Below, in pieces: positions 53,690 through 64,000 of a stretch of DNA of 64,000 bases. Source of the DNA: Nomia melanderi (taxonomy: Eukaryota; Arthropoda; Insecta; Hymenoptera; Halictidae); contig NW_027475168.1 of the NCBI RefSeq assembly GCF_051020985.1, positions 248,001 through 312,000 on the forward strand. Reading direction: 5' to 3'. The notes beneath the pieces are model-generated. The model was not told the DNA's origin, made no database searches, and saw only the letters and a list, made by a program, of their open reading frames with translations. The number at the start of each line of letters is the position of its first letter. The stretch's first letter is position 1. The translations under genes were made by a program, and so were the position numbers.

Positions 53690-53710
53690 TGTCAGGGTGG
53701 TTTTCTCGGC
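53690..53710. other. Orientation switch (inversion junction) in the array
   Basis: Left of the junction the forward monomer reads ggactgtcagggt, and should continue tcaggg. Instead it passes directly into ggttttctcggcccc, which is the reverse complement of the part of a monomer just after the 21-bp dyad box. The two sides share ggt at 53696-53698, so the join has about 3 bp of microhomology and no filler. The sequences beside the junction are not mirror images, so this is a simple orientation switch and not a perfect palindrome. It could be a real inversion breakpoint or an assembly mis-join between two satellite contigs. Confidence 0.9.
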
Positions 53711-53823
53711 CCCTGGTGGTCCGAGGTCGTTCCCGCTGCACAGATGCATGCGCCAGGGCCTCCTGCAGATAATTCACTTTGGTTTATTGCGCTCTCTCTA
53801 ATAGCACCCGAGATATCACCAGA

Positions 53824-53935
53824 TATATGCTGGATTTTTACATGACCTTGGGTGACGGATTCCGAATATCTGTAATTTTCTCGGCCCCTGGTGGTCCGAG
53901 GTCGTTCCTGCTGCACAGATTCATTCGCCAGTGCC
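53824..53935 (-). repeat. Divergent monomer form, first after the inversion
   Basis: Reverse-complement version (tttacatgaccttgggtgac, then tccgaatatctgtaatt), with the linked left half (gttcctgctgcacag, cattcgccagtgcc). It is repeated at 54349-54460 (525 bp away) and 56099-56210. Confidence 0.85.
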
Positions 53936-54149
53936 TCCTACAGGCAATGCACTTTGATTTATTGCGCTATCTCTAATAGCACCCGAGATATCACCAGATA
54001 TATATTGGATTCTGCCCTGACCCTGAGTGTCCGGCCCCATGAGACGGTGATTTTCTCGGTCCCTGGTGGTCCGAGGTCGTTCCCGCTGCACAGATTCATG
54101 CGTCAGGGCTTCCTGCAGACAATGCACTTTGATTTATTGCACTATCTCT

Positions 54150-55133
54150 AATAGCACCCGAGATATCACCAGATATATATTGGATTTTCCCCTGACCCTG
54201 AGTGTCCGGCCCTATGAGACTGTGGTTTTCTCGGCCGCTGGTGGTCCGAGGTCGTTCCCGCTGCACAGATGCATGCGCCAGGGCCTCCTGCAGATAATTC
54301 ACTTTGGTTTATTGCGCTCTCTCTAATAGCACCCGAGATATCACCAGATATATGCTGGATTTTTACATGACCTTGGGTGACGGATTCCGAATATCTGTAA
54401 TTTTCTCGGCCCCTGGTGGTCCGAGGTCGATCCTGCTGCACAGATTCATTCGCCAGTGCCTCCTACAGGCAATGCACTTTGATTTATTGCGCTATCTCTA
54501 ATAGCACCCGAGATATCACCAGATATATATTGGATTCTGCCCTGACCCTGAGTGTCCGGCCCCATGAGACTGTGGTTTTCGCGGCCCCTGGTGGTCCGAG
54601 GTCATTCCCGCTGCACGCATTCATGCGCCAGGGCCTCCTGCAGACAGCGCACTTTGATTTATTGCGCTATCTCTAATAGCACCCGAGATATCACCAGATA
54701 TATATTGGATTTTACCCTGACCCTTAGTATCCGGCGCCATGAGTCGGTGGTTTTCTCGGCCCCTGGTGGTCCGAGGTCGTTCCCGCTGCACAGAATCATG
54801 CGCAAGGGCCTCATACCGACAATGCACTTTGATTTATTGCGCTGTCTCTAATGGCAGCCGAGATATCACCAGATATATATTGGATTTTACCCTGACCCTT
54901 AGTATCCGGCGCCATGTGTCGGTGGTTTTCCCGGCCCTTGGTGGTCCGAGGTCGTTCCCGCTGCACAGATTCATGCGCCAGGGCCTCCTACGGACAATTC
55001 ACTTTGGTTTATTGCGCTGTCTCTAATAGCACCCGAGATATCACCGGATATATATTGGATTTTCCCATGACGCTGACAGTCCGGCCCTATGAGACTGTGG
55101 TTTTCTCGGCCCCTGGTGGTCCGAGGTCGTTCC
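54150..55133 (-). repeat. 1-kb block repeated at 55900-56883
   Basis: Offset 1,750 bp (10 monomers). Shared markers are ttctgccctgaccc, ttttcgcggcccctgg, cccttagtatccgg and ttcccggcccttggtgg. The right end is near 55134, where copy 1 has cacagaatcatg and copy 2 cacagattcatg. Confidence 0.82.
54349..54460 (-). repeat. Divergent monomer form
   Basis: Copy of 53824-53935 three monomers on, with gtcgatcctgctg instead of gtcgttcctgctg. The 525-bp step shows local duplication right beside the inversion junction. Confidence 0.85.
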
Positions 55134-55899
55134 CGCTGCACAGAATCATGCGCCAGGGCTTCCTGCAGACAATGCACCTTGATTTATTGCGCTATCTCTA
55201 ATTGCGCCCGAGATATCTCCAGATGTGTATTGGATTTTTCCCCGACCGTGAGTGTCCGGCCCCATGAGACGGTGGTTTTCTCGGCCACTGGTGGTCCGAG
55301 GTCGTTCCCGCTGAACAGATTCATGCGCCAGGGCCTCCTACAGACAATGCACGTTGGTTTATTGCGCTATCTGTAATAGCACCCGAGATATCACCAGATA
55401 TATATTGGATTTTTGCCTGACCCAGAGTTCTCGGCCCCATGAGACTGTGGTTTTCGCGGCCCCTGGTGGTCCGAGGCCATTCCCGCTGTACACATTCATG
55501 CGCCAGGGCCTCCTGCAGACAACGCACTTTGATTTATTGCGCTATCTCTTATAGCACCCGAGATATCACCAGATATATATTGGATTTTACCCTGACCCTT
55601 AGTATCCGGTGCCATGAGTCGGTGGTTTTCTCGGCCCCTGGTGGTCCGAGGTCGTTCCCGCTGCACAGAATCATGCGCAAGGGCCTCATACCGACAATGC
55701 ACTTTGATTTATTGCGCTATCTCTAATAGCACCCGAGATATCACCAGATATATATTTGATTTTCCCCTGACCCTGAGTGTCCGGCCCTATGAGACTGTGG
55801 TTTTCTCGGCCGCTGGTGGTCCGAGGTCGTTCCCGCTGCACAGAATAATGCGCCAGGGCTTCCTGCAGACAATGCACTTTGATTTATTGCGCACTCTCT

Positions 55900-56883
55900 A
55901 ATAGCACCCGAGATATCACCAGATATATATTGGATTTTCCCCTGACCCTGAGTGTCCGGCCCTATGAGACTGTGGTTTTCTCGGCCGCTGGTGGTCCGAG
56001 GTCGTTCCCGCTGCACAGATGCATGCGCCAGGGCCTCCTGCAGATAATTCACTTTGGTTTATTGCGCTCTCTCTAATAGCACCCGAGATATCACCAGATA
56101 TATGCTGGATTTTTACATGACCTTGGGTGACGGATTCCGAATATCTGTAATTTTCTCGGCCCCTGGTGGTCCGAGGTCGTTCCTGCTGCACAGATTCATT
56201 CGCCAGTGCCTCCTACAGGCAATGCACTTTGATTTATTGCGCTATCTCTAATAGCACCCGAGATATCACCAGATATATATTGGATTCTGCCCTGACCCTG
56301 AGTGTCCGGCCCCATGAGACTGTGGTTTTCGCGGCCCCTGGTGGTCCGAGGTCATTCCCGCTGCACGCATTCATGCGCCAGGGCCTCCTGCAGACAGCGC
56401 ACTTTGATTTATTGCGCTATCTCTAATAGCACCCGAGATATCACCAGATATATATTGGATTTTACCCTGACCCTTAGTATCCGGCGCCATGAGTCGGTGG
56501 TTTTCTCGGCCCCTGGTGGTCCGAGGTCGTCCCCGCTGCACAGAATCATGCGCAAGGGCCTCATACCGACAATGCACTTTGATTTATTGCGCTGTCTCTA
56601 ATGGCAGCCGAGATATCACCAGATATATATTGGATTTTACCCTGACCCTTAGTATCCGGCGCCATGTGTCGGTGGTTTTCCCGGCCCTTGGTGGTCCGAG
56701 GTCGTTCCCGCTGCACAGATTCATGCGCCAGGGCCTCCTACGGACAATTCACTTTGGTTTATTGCGCTGTCTCTAATAGCACCCGAGATATCACCGGATA
56801 TATATTGGATTTTCCCATGACGCTGACAGTCCGGCCCTATGAGACTGTGGTTTTCTCGGCCCCTGGTGGTCCGAGGTCGTTCC
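55900..56883 (-). repeat. 1-kb block, second copy of 54150-55133
   Basis: Nearly identical to the first copy, with small changes such as gtcgtccccgctg for gtcgttcccgctg at 56527. Confidence 0.82.
56099..56210 (-). repeat. Divergent monomer form
   Basis: Copy carried in the 1,750-bp offset block (54150-55133 with 55900-56883). Confidence 0.85.
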
Positions 56884-57310
56884 CGCTACACAGATTCATG
56901 CGCCAGGGCCTCCTGCAGATAATTCACTTTGGTTTATTGCCCTATCTCTAATAGCACCCGAGATATCACCAGATATATATTGGATTTTCCCCTGACCAAG
57001 AGTGTCCGCCCCATGAGACTGTGGTTTTCTCGGCCTCTGGTGGTCCGAGGTCGTTCCCGCTGCACAGATTCATGCGCCAGGGCCTCCTACAGACAATGCA
57101 CTTTGACTTGTTGCGCTATCTCTAATAGCACCCGAGATATCACCAGATATATATTGGATTTTTCCCTGACCCTGAGTGTCCGGCCCCATGAGACGGTGGT
57201 TTTCTCGGCCCCTGGTGGTCCGAGGTCGTTCCCGCTGCCCAGATTCATGCGCCAGGGCCTCCTACAGAAAATCCACTTTGATTTATTGCGCTATCTGTAA
57301 TAGCACCCGA

Positions 57311-57380
57311 GAAAGCTCCATATATATGCTGGATTTTTACATGACTTTGGGTGACGGATACCGAAAATCTGTAATTTTCT
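57311..57380 (-). repeat. Divergent monomer, agctccatatata sub-version
   Basis: Carries cgagaaagctcc before catatatatgctgg, then atgactttgggtgacgg and ataccgaaaatctg. Beyond the dyad box the left half is canonical (gttcccgctgcacag). I saw this sub-version only in the inverted arm, at three places. Confidence 0.85.
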
Positions 57381-57829
57381 CGGCCCCTGGTGGTGCGACG
57401 TCGTTCCCGCTGCACAGATGCATGCGCCAGGGCCTCCTACAGACAATGCACTTTGATTTATTGAGGTGTCTGTAAGAGCACCCGAGATATCACCAGATAT
57501 ATATTAAATTTTTCCCCGTCCCTGTGTGTCCGGCCCCATGTGTCGGCTGTTTTCTCGACCCCTGGTGGTCCGATGTCGATCCCGCTGCACAGATTCATGC
57601 GCCAGGGCCTCCCACAGACAATGGACTTTGATTTATTGCGCTATCTGTAATAGCAACCGAGATATAACCAGATATATATTGGATTTTTCCATGACCCTGA
57701 GTGTCCGGCCCCATGAGACGGTGGTTTCCTCGGCCCCTGGTGGTGCGAGGTCGTTCCCGCTGCACAGATTCATGCGCCAGGGCCTCCTACAGACCATGCA
57801 CTTTGATTTATTGCGCTATCTGTAATAGC

Positions 57830-58505
57830 ACCCAGGATATCACCAGATATATATTGGATTTTTCCCTGTCCCTGAGTGACCGGCCCCATGAGACGGTGGT
57901 ATTCACGGCCCGTGGTGGCACGAGGTCGTTCCCGCAGCACAGATACATTCGCCAGGGCCTCCTGCAGATAATTCACATTGGTTTATTGCGCTATCTGTAA
58001 TAGCACCCGAGATATCACCACATATATATTGGATTTTTCCATGACCCTGACTGTCCGGCCCCATGAGACGGTGGTTTTCTCGGCCACTGGTGGTCCGAGG
58101 TCGTTCCCGCCGGCCACATTCATGCGTCAGGGCCTCCTACAGACAATGCACTTTGATTTATTGCGCTATCTGTAATAGCACCCGAGATATCACCACATAT
58201 ATATTGGATTTTTCCCTGACCATGACTGTCCGGCCCCATGAGACGGTGGTTTTCTCGGCCCCTGGAGGTCCGAGGTCCTTACCGCTGCACAGATTCATGC
58301 GCCAGAGCCTCCTACAGACAATGCACTTTGATTTATCGGGCTATCTCTAATAGCACCGGAGATATCATCAGATACATCCTGGGTATTTACATGACCTTGG
58401 GTGTCCGGCGACATGTGTCGTTGGTTTTCTCTGCCCCTGGTGGTCCGACGACGTTCCCGCTGCCCAGATACATGCGCCAGGACCTCCTGCAGATAATTCA
58501 CTTTG
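57830..58505 (-). repeat. 0.7-kb block repeated at 62030-62705
   Basis: Offset 4,200 bp (24 monomers). Shared markers are ggtattcacggcccg, caccacatatatattgg, gatttatcgggctatc and catcagatacatcctg. The last monomer is a chimera with tttacatgaccttgggtg from the divergent form joined to an ordinary left half. Confidence 0.8.
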
Positions 58506-58897
58506 GTTTATTGCGCTATCTCTAATAGCACCCGAGATATCACCAGATATATATTGGCTTTTCCCCTGACCCTGAGTGTCCGGCCCCATGAGACGGTGGT
58601 TTTCTCGGCCCCTGTTGGTCCGAGGTCGTTCCCGCTGCACAGATGCTTGCGCCAAGGCCTCCTTCTGATAATTCACTTTGGTTTATTGCGCTATCTCTAA
58701 TAGCACCCGAGATATCACCAGATATATATTGGATTTTCCCCTGACCCTGAGTGTCCGGCCCCATGAGACGGTGGTTTTCTCGGCCCCTGGTGGTCCGAGG
58801 TCGTTCCCGCTGGCCAGATTCATGCGCCAGGGCCTCCTACAGATAATGCACTTTGGTTTATTTCGCTATCTGTAATAACACCCGAGATATCACCAGA

Positions 58898-59009
58898 TAT
58901 ATGCTGGATTATCACATGACCTTGGGTGACGGATTCCGAATATCTGTAATTTTCTCGGCCCCTGGTGGTCCGAGGTCGTTCCTGCTGCACAGATTCATTC
59001 GCCAGTGCC
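58898..59009 (-). repeat. Divergent monomer form
   Basis: Full divergent form with the linked left half; differs by gctggattatcacatg. Confidence 0.85.
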
Positions 59010-59420
59010 TCCCACAGGCAATGCACTTTGATTTATTGCGCTATCTCTAATAGCACCCGAGATATCACCAGATATATATTGGATTTTTCCCTGCCCCTTA
59101 GTATCCGGCCCCATGAGTCGATGGTTTTCTCGGTCCCTGGAGGTCCGAGGTCGTACCCGCTGCACAGATTCATGCGCAAGGGTCTCATACGGACAATGCA
59201 CTTTGATTTATTGCGCTATCTCTAATAGCACCCGAGATATCACCCGATATATATTGGATTTTACCCTGACCTTGACAGTCCCGCCCCATGTGTCGGTGAT
59301 TTTCTGGGTCCCTGGTGGTCCGAGGTAGATCCCGCTGCACAGATTCATGCGACAGGGCCTCCTGCAGACAATGCACTTTGATTTATTGCGCTATCTGTAA
59401 TAGGAACCGAGATATCACCA
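58995..59420 (-). repeat. Block repeated at 60045-60450 and 60640-60820
   Basis: Offsets of 1,050 bp (6 monomers) and, for its right part continuing to about 59750, 1,400 bp (8 monomers, 59265-59750 with 60665-61150). Shared markers are cttagtatccggcccc, gtctcatacgg, cacccgatatatatt and ttttctgggtccctgg. Confidence 0.75.
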
Positions 59421-61685
59421 GATATATATTGGTTTTTACACTGACCCTGACAGTCCGGCCCCATGAGACTGTGGTTTTCTCGGCCCCTGGTGGTCGGAGG
59501 TCATTCCCGCTGCCCAGAATCATGCGCCAGGGCTTCCTGCAGACAATGCACTTTGATTTATTGCGCTATCTGTAATAGGAACCGAGATATCACCAGATAC
59601 ATATTGGATTTTTCCCTGACCCTAATAGTCCGGCCCCATGAGACGGTGATTTTCTCGGCCCCTGGTGGTCCGAGATCGATCCCGCTGCACAGATTCATGC
59701 GACAGGGCCTCCTACAGAAAATGCACATTGATTTAGTGCGCTATCTCTAATAGCAACCGAGATATCACCAGATATATATTGGATTTTCCCCTGACCCTGA
59801 GCGTCCGGCCCCATGAGACGGTGGTTTTCTCGGCCCCTGGCTGGCCGAGGTCGTTCCTGCTGCACAGATTCATTCGCCAGTGCCGCCTACAGAAAATGCA
59901 CATTGATTTAGTGCGCTATCTCTAATAGCAACCGAGATATCACCAGATATATATTGGATTTTCCCCTGACCCTGAGCGTCCGGCCTCATGAGACGGTGGT
60001 TTTCTCGGCCCCTGGCGGGCCGAGGTCGTTCCTGCTGCACAGATTCATTCGCCAGTGCCTCCTACAGGAAATGCACTTTGATTTATTGCGCTATCACTAA
60101 TAGCACCCGAGATATCACCAGATATATATTGGATTTTTCCCTGCCCCTTAGTATCCGGCCCCATGAGTCGATGGTTTTCTCGGTCCCTGGTGGTCCGAGG
60201 TCGTACCCGCTGCACAGATTCATGCGCAAGGGTCTCATACGGACAATGCACTTTGATTTATTGCGCTATCTCTAATAGCACCCGAGATATCACCCGATAT
60301 ATATTGGATTTTACCCTGACCTTGACAGTCCGGCCCCATGTGTCGGTGATTTTCTGGGTCCCTGGTGGTCCGAGGTAGATCCCGCTGCACAGATTCATGC
60401 GACAGGGCCTCCTGCAGACAATGCACTTTGATTTATTGCGCTATCTCTAATAGCACCCGAGATATCACCAGATATATACTGGATTTTTGCATGACCTTGG
60501 GTGTCCGGCCCCATGGGTCGGTGGTTTTCTCGGCCCCTGGTTGTCCGAGGTCGTTGCCGCTGCACAGATTCATGCGCCAGGGATTCCTGCAGACAATTCA
60601 CTTTGGTTTATTGCGCTATCTCTAATAGCACCCGAGATATCACCAGATATATATTGGATTTTACCCTGACCTTGACAGTCCGGCCCCATGTGTCGGTGAT
60701 TTTCTGGGTCCCTGGTGGTCCGAGGTAGATCCCGCTGCACAGATTCATGCGACAGGGCCTCCTGCAGACAATGCACTTTGATTTATTGCGCTATCTGTAA
60801 TAGGAACCGAGATATCACCAGATATATATTGGTTTTTACACTGACCCTGACAGTCCGGCCCCATGAGACTGTGGTTTTCTCGGCCCCTGGTGGTCCGAGG
60901 TCATTCCCGCTGCCCAGAATCATGCGCCAGGGCTTCCTGCAGACAATGCACTTTGATTTATTGCGCTATCTGTAATAGGAACCGAGATATCACCAGATAT
61001 ATATTGGATTTTTCCCTGACCCTGACAGTCCGGCCCCATGAGACGGTGATTTTCTCGGCCCCTGGTGGTCCGAGGTCGATCCCGCTGCACAGATTCATGC
61101 GACAGGGCCTCCTACAGAAAATGCACATTGATTTAGTGCGCTATCTCTAATAGCAACCGAGATATCACCAGATATATATTGGATTTTCCCCTGACCCTGA
61201 GCGTCCGGCCTCATGAGACGGTGGTTTTCTCGGCCCCTGGCGGGCCGAGGTCGTTCCTGCTGCACAGATTCATTCGCCAGTGCCGCCTACAGACAATGCA
61301 CTTTGATTTATTGCGCTGTCTCTAATAGCACCCGAGATATCACCAGATATATATCGGATTTTTCCCTGACCCTGAAAGTCCGGCCCCATGTGTCGATGGT
61401 TTTCTCGGTCCCTCCTGGTCCGAGGTCGATCCCGCTGCTCAGAATCATGCGCCAGGGCCTCCTACAGACAATGCACTTTGACTTGTTGCGCTATCTCTAA
61501 TAGCACCCGAGATATCACCAGATATATATTGGATTTTTCCCTGACCCTGAGTGTCCGGCCCCATGAGACGGTGGTTTTCTCGGCCCCTGGTGGTCCGAGG
61601 TCGTTCTCGCTGCCCAGATTCATGCGCCAGGGCCTCCTACAGAAAATCCACTCTGATTTATTGCGCTATCTGTAATAGCACCCGA

Positions 61686-61755
61686 GAAAGCTCCATATAT
61701 ATGCTGGATTTTTACATGACTTTGGGTGACGGATACCGAAAATCTGTAATTTTCT
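61686..61755 (-). repeat. Divergent monomer, agctccatatata sub-version
   Basis: Second copy of the sub-version at 57311, 4,375 bp away, inside a block shared from about 57096-57475 with 61471-61850. Confidence 0.85.
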
Positions 61756-63785
61756 CGGCCCCTGGTGGTCCGACGTCGTTCCCGCTGCACAGATGCATGC
61801 GCCAGGGCCTCCTACAGACAATGCACTTTGATTTATTGCGCTATCTGTAATAGCACCCGAGATATCACCAGATATATATTGGATTTTTCCCTGTCCCTGA
61901 GTGACCGGCCCCATGAGACGGTGGTATTCACGGCCCGTGGTGGCACGAGGTCGTTCCCGCAGCACAGATTCATGCGCCAGGGCCTCCTACAGACCATGCA
62001 CTTTGATTTATTGCGCTATCTGTAATAGCACACAAGATATCACCAGATATATATTGGATTTTTCCCTGTCCCTGAGTGACCGGCCCCATGAGACGGTGGT
62101 ATTCACGGCCCGTGGTGGCACGAGGTCGTTCCCGCAGCACAGATACATTCGCCAGGGCCTCCTGCAGATAATTCACATTGGTTTATTGCGCTATCTGTAA
62201 TAGCACCCGAGATATCACCACATATATATTGGATTTTTCCCTGACCCTGACTGTCCGGCCCCATGAGACGGTGGTTTTCTCGGCCCCTGGTGGTCCGAGG
62301 TCGTTCCCGCCGGCCAGATTCATGCGTCAGGGCCTCCTACAGACAATGCACTTTGATTTATTGCGCTATCTGTAATAGCACCCGAGATATCACCACATAT
62401 ATATTGGATTTTTCCCTGACCATGACTGTCCGGCCCCATGAGACGGTGGTTTTCTCGGCCCCTGGAGGTCCGAGGTCCTTTCCGCTGCACAGATTCATGC
62501 GCCAGAGCCTCCTACAGACAATGCACTTTGATTTATCGGGCTATCTCTAATAGCACCGGAGATATCATCAGATACATCCTGTGTATTTACATGACCTTGG
62601 GTGCCCGGCGCCATGTGTCGGTGGTTTTCTCTGCCCCTGGTGGTCCGAGGACGTTCCCGCTGCCCAGATACATGCGCCAGGGCCTCCTGCAGATAATTCA
62701 CTTTGGTTTATTGCGCTATCTGTAATAGCACCCAAGATATCACCAGATATATATTGGATTTTTCCCTGACCCTGAGTGTCCGGCCCCATGAGACGGTTGT
62801 TTTCTCGGCCCCTGGTGGTCCGACGTCGTTCCCGCTGCACAGATGCATGCGCCAGGGCCTCCTGCAGATAATTCACTTTGGTTTATTGCGCTATCTCTAA
62901 TAGCACCCGAGATATCACCAGATATATATTGGCTTTTCCCCTGACCCTGAGTGTCCGGCCCCCTGAGACGGTGGTTTTCTCGGCCTCTGGTGGTCCGAGG
63001 TCGTTCCCGCTGTACAGATTCATGCGCCAGGGCCTCCTGCAGATAATTCACATTGGTTTATTGCGCTATCTCTAATAGCACCCGAGATATCACCAGATAT
63101 ATATTGGATTTTCCCCTGACCCTGAGTGTCCGGCCCCATGAGACTGCGGTTTTCTCGGCCCATGGTGGTCCGACGCCGTTCCCGCTGCACAGATTCATGC
63201 GCCAGGGCCTCCTACAGACAATTCACGTTGGTTTATTGCGCTATCTCTAATAGCACCCTAGATATCACCAGATATATATTGGATTTTCCCCTGACCCTGA
63301 GTGTCCGGCCCCGTGAGACTGCGGTTTTCTCGGCCCCTGGTGGTCCGAGATCGTTCCCGCTGCACAGATTCATGCGCCAGGGCCTCCTACAGACAATGGA
63401 CTTTGGTTTATTGCGCTATCTGTAATAGCACCCAAGATATCACCAGATATATATTGGATTTTTCCCTGTGCCTGAGTGTCCGGCCCCATGAGACGGTGGT
63501 TTTCTCGGCCCCTGGTGGTCCGAGGTCGTTCCCGCTGCACAGATGCTTGCGCCAAGGCCTCCTTCTGATAATTCACTTTGGTTTATTGCGCTATCTCTAA
63601 TAGCACCCGAGATATCACCAGATATATATTGGATTTTCCCCTGACCCTGAGTGTCCGGCCCCATGAGACGGTGGTTTTCTCGGCCCCTGGCGGTCCGAGG
63701 TCGTTCCCGCTGGCCAGATTCATGCGCCAGGGCCTCCTACAGACAATGCACTTTGATTTATTGCGCTATCTGTAATAGCACCCGA

Positions 63786-63855
63786 GAAAGCTCCATATAT
63801 ATGCTGGATTTTTACATGACTTTGGGTGACGGATACCGAAAATCTGTAATTTTCT
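63786..63855 (-). repeat. Divergent monomer, agctccatatata sub-version
   Basis: Third copy of the sub-version, 2,100 bp (12 monomers) beyond the second. Its flanking monomers differ from those of the other two. Confidence 0.85.
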
Positions 63856-64000
63856 CGGCCCCCGGTGGTCCGAGGTCGTTCCCGCTGCACAGATTCATGC
63901 GCCAGGGCCTCCTACAGATAATTCACTTTGGTTTATTGCGCTATCTCTAACTGCACCCAAGATATCACCAGATATATATTGGATTTTCCCCTGACCCTGA

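Larger units (their letters stand above)
1..53698 (+). repeat. 175-bp satellite array, forward arm
   Basis: About 307 head-to-tail monomers of about 175 bp. The period is visible directly: identical boxes such as gatatctcgggtgctatta, tctgtgcagcgggaacgacc and gtctcatggggccggacact return every 175 bases, with a few exceptions of 1-2 bp (for example 6995, 10674, 21628, 27216, 43048, 48290, 49207, 49628). No stretch longer than a monomer departs from the repeat, so there is no inserted transposon or unique spacer. Monomers vary at a limited set of positions, and whole blocks of variants recur together. I infer a eukaryotic heterochromatic array; centromere function is not shown by the sequence. 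The open frames inside it are repeated in all frames and on both strands and should not be read as genes. Confidence 0.97.
37800..53698 (+). repeat. Array zone rich in gatcgacc and ggactgtcagg monomers
   Basis: Monomers here often combine gggatcgacctcgg, gagaaaatcaccgtc and gccggactgtcagg, a linked haplotype that is less common in 16,951-37,800. Local duplications include 44822-45227 with 47794-48199 (offset 2,972), a 3-monomer step (525 bp) between 50592-51010 and 51117-51535, both related to 45697-46130, and a 4-monomer step (700 bp) between 51817-52180 and 52517-52880. Unit-length changes cluster near 48290 (+2), 48493, 48690, 49207 and 49628 (-1 each). No gene is present. Confidence 0.7.
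53699..64000 (-). repeat. 175-bp satellite array, inverted arm
   Basis: About 59 monomers of the same satellite in the opposite orientation. On the given strand the boxes appear as their reverse complements, for example gatttattgcgctatctcta and ctcggcccctggtggtccga. The period is again 175 bp, with a 1-bp loss near 57008. The arm has forms I did not notice in the forward arm, such as cccttagtatccgg (54722, 54897, 55597, 56472, 59096, 60146) and ggtattcacggcccgtggtg (57897, 61922, 62097). It also shares the divergent monomer form with the forward arm. No gene or mobile element interrupts it, and it runs off the end of the window. Confidence 0.97.

Noticed and set aside
53627..53845. Open frame crossing the inversion junction
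   Set aside because: It fuses unrelated frames of forward and inverted monomers; no start context or family match.
1..64000. Several hundred open frames of 60-157 codons on both strands, looking like a large family of small basic proteins
   Set aside because: They repeat every 175 bp in all frames and on both strands at once. 175 is one more than a multiple of three, so no frame continues beyond a few monomers. Variation does not favour third codon positions as far as I can see, and no known domain appears.
1..64000. CRISPR array (regular short repeats)
   Set aside because: The unit is 175 bp of continuous repeat with no unique spacers.
1..64000. Identification as a named satellite such as Xenopus Fcr1 or primate alpha satellite
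   Set aside because: Alpha satellite (171 bp, AT-rich) does not fit the composition. Fcr1 is similar in length only; I cannot compare sequences here. A search of the 175-bp consensus against a repeat database would settle it.
1..64000. A previously undescribed multi-gene system
   Set aside because: There are no genes in the window; the notable features are those of array structure and its inversion.

Overview
The whole 64 kb window is one uninterrupted satellite DNA array. I find no protein-coding gene, RNA gene, transposable element, CRISPR array or unique sequence. The unit is about 175 bp, so the window holds roughly 365 tandem monomers. Positions 18551-18725 are a good reference monomer. 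The first 70 bp are about 39% G+C and the next 100 bp about 66%, or 53% overall. Each monomer carries an EcoRV site (gatatc), an AATAAA hexamer, two short dyad symmetries and about nine CpGs. A homogeneous tandem array of nucleosome-sized units with nested segmental duplications points to a eukaryotic chromosome, most likely centromeric, pericentromeric or other heterochromatic DNA. The sequence does not let me name the species. Xenopus Fcr1 has a similar unit length (about 174 bp), but that is only a length comparison and I could not test homology.

Layout. From 1 to about 53,698 all monomers read in one orientation. 1-16,950 is built from long, partly shuffled copies of the same multi-monomer blocks, offset by whole numbers of monomers (1,575, 3,674, 4,200 and 4,550 bp). 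16,951-30,210 is richer in a second monomer form (aaaccaaagtgaattatctg in place of aaatcaaagtgcattgtctg). 30,211-34,058 is a clean tandem duplication of 1,924 bp. 34,059-37,800 contains runs of a locally amplified form marked by gatcaacagg and ccgcggg. 37,800-53,698 is richer in monomers with gatcgacc and ggactgtcagg. At about 53,696-53,700 the array flips, and 53,699-64,000 consists of the same monomer in the opposite orientation.

A divergent monomer form occurs at 16 places on both arms. It differs over a 36-bp block and in a linked upstream stretch. Half-divergent chimeras also occur, and several switch at or next to the 21-bp dyad box ctcgg-N11-ccgag. Several large-duplication breakpoints fall in the same box, and the inversion junction lies beside it. 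This suggests repeated unequal exchange or conversion with a preferred site. That is an inference: conserved stretches also blur breakpoint positions.

The many open frames of 60-157 codons are by-products of the repeat. Because 175 is 1 more than a multiple of 3, every frame is shifted at each monomer boundary, and the same few peptides recur in every frame and on both strands.
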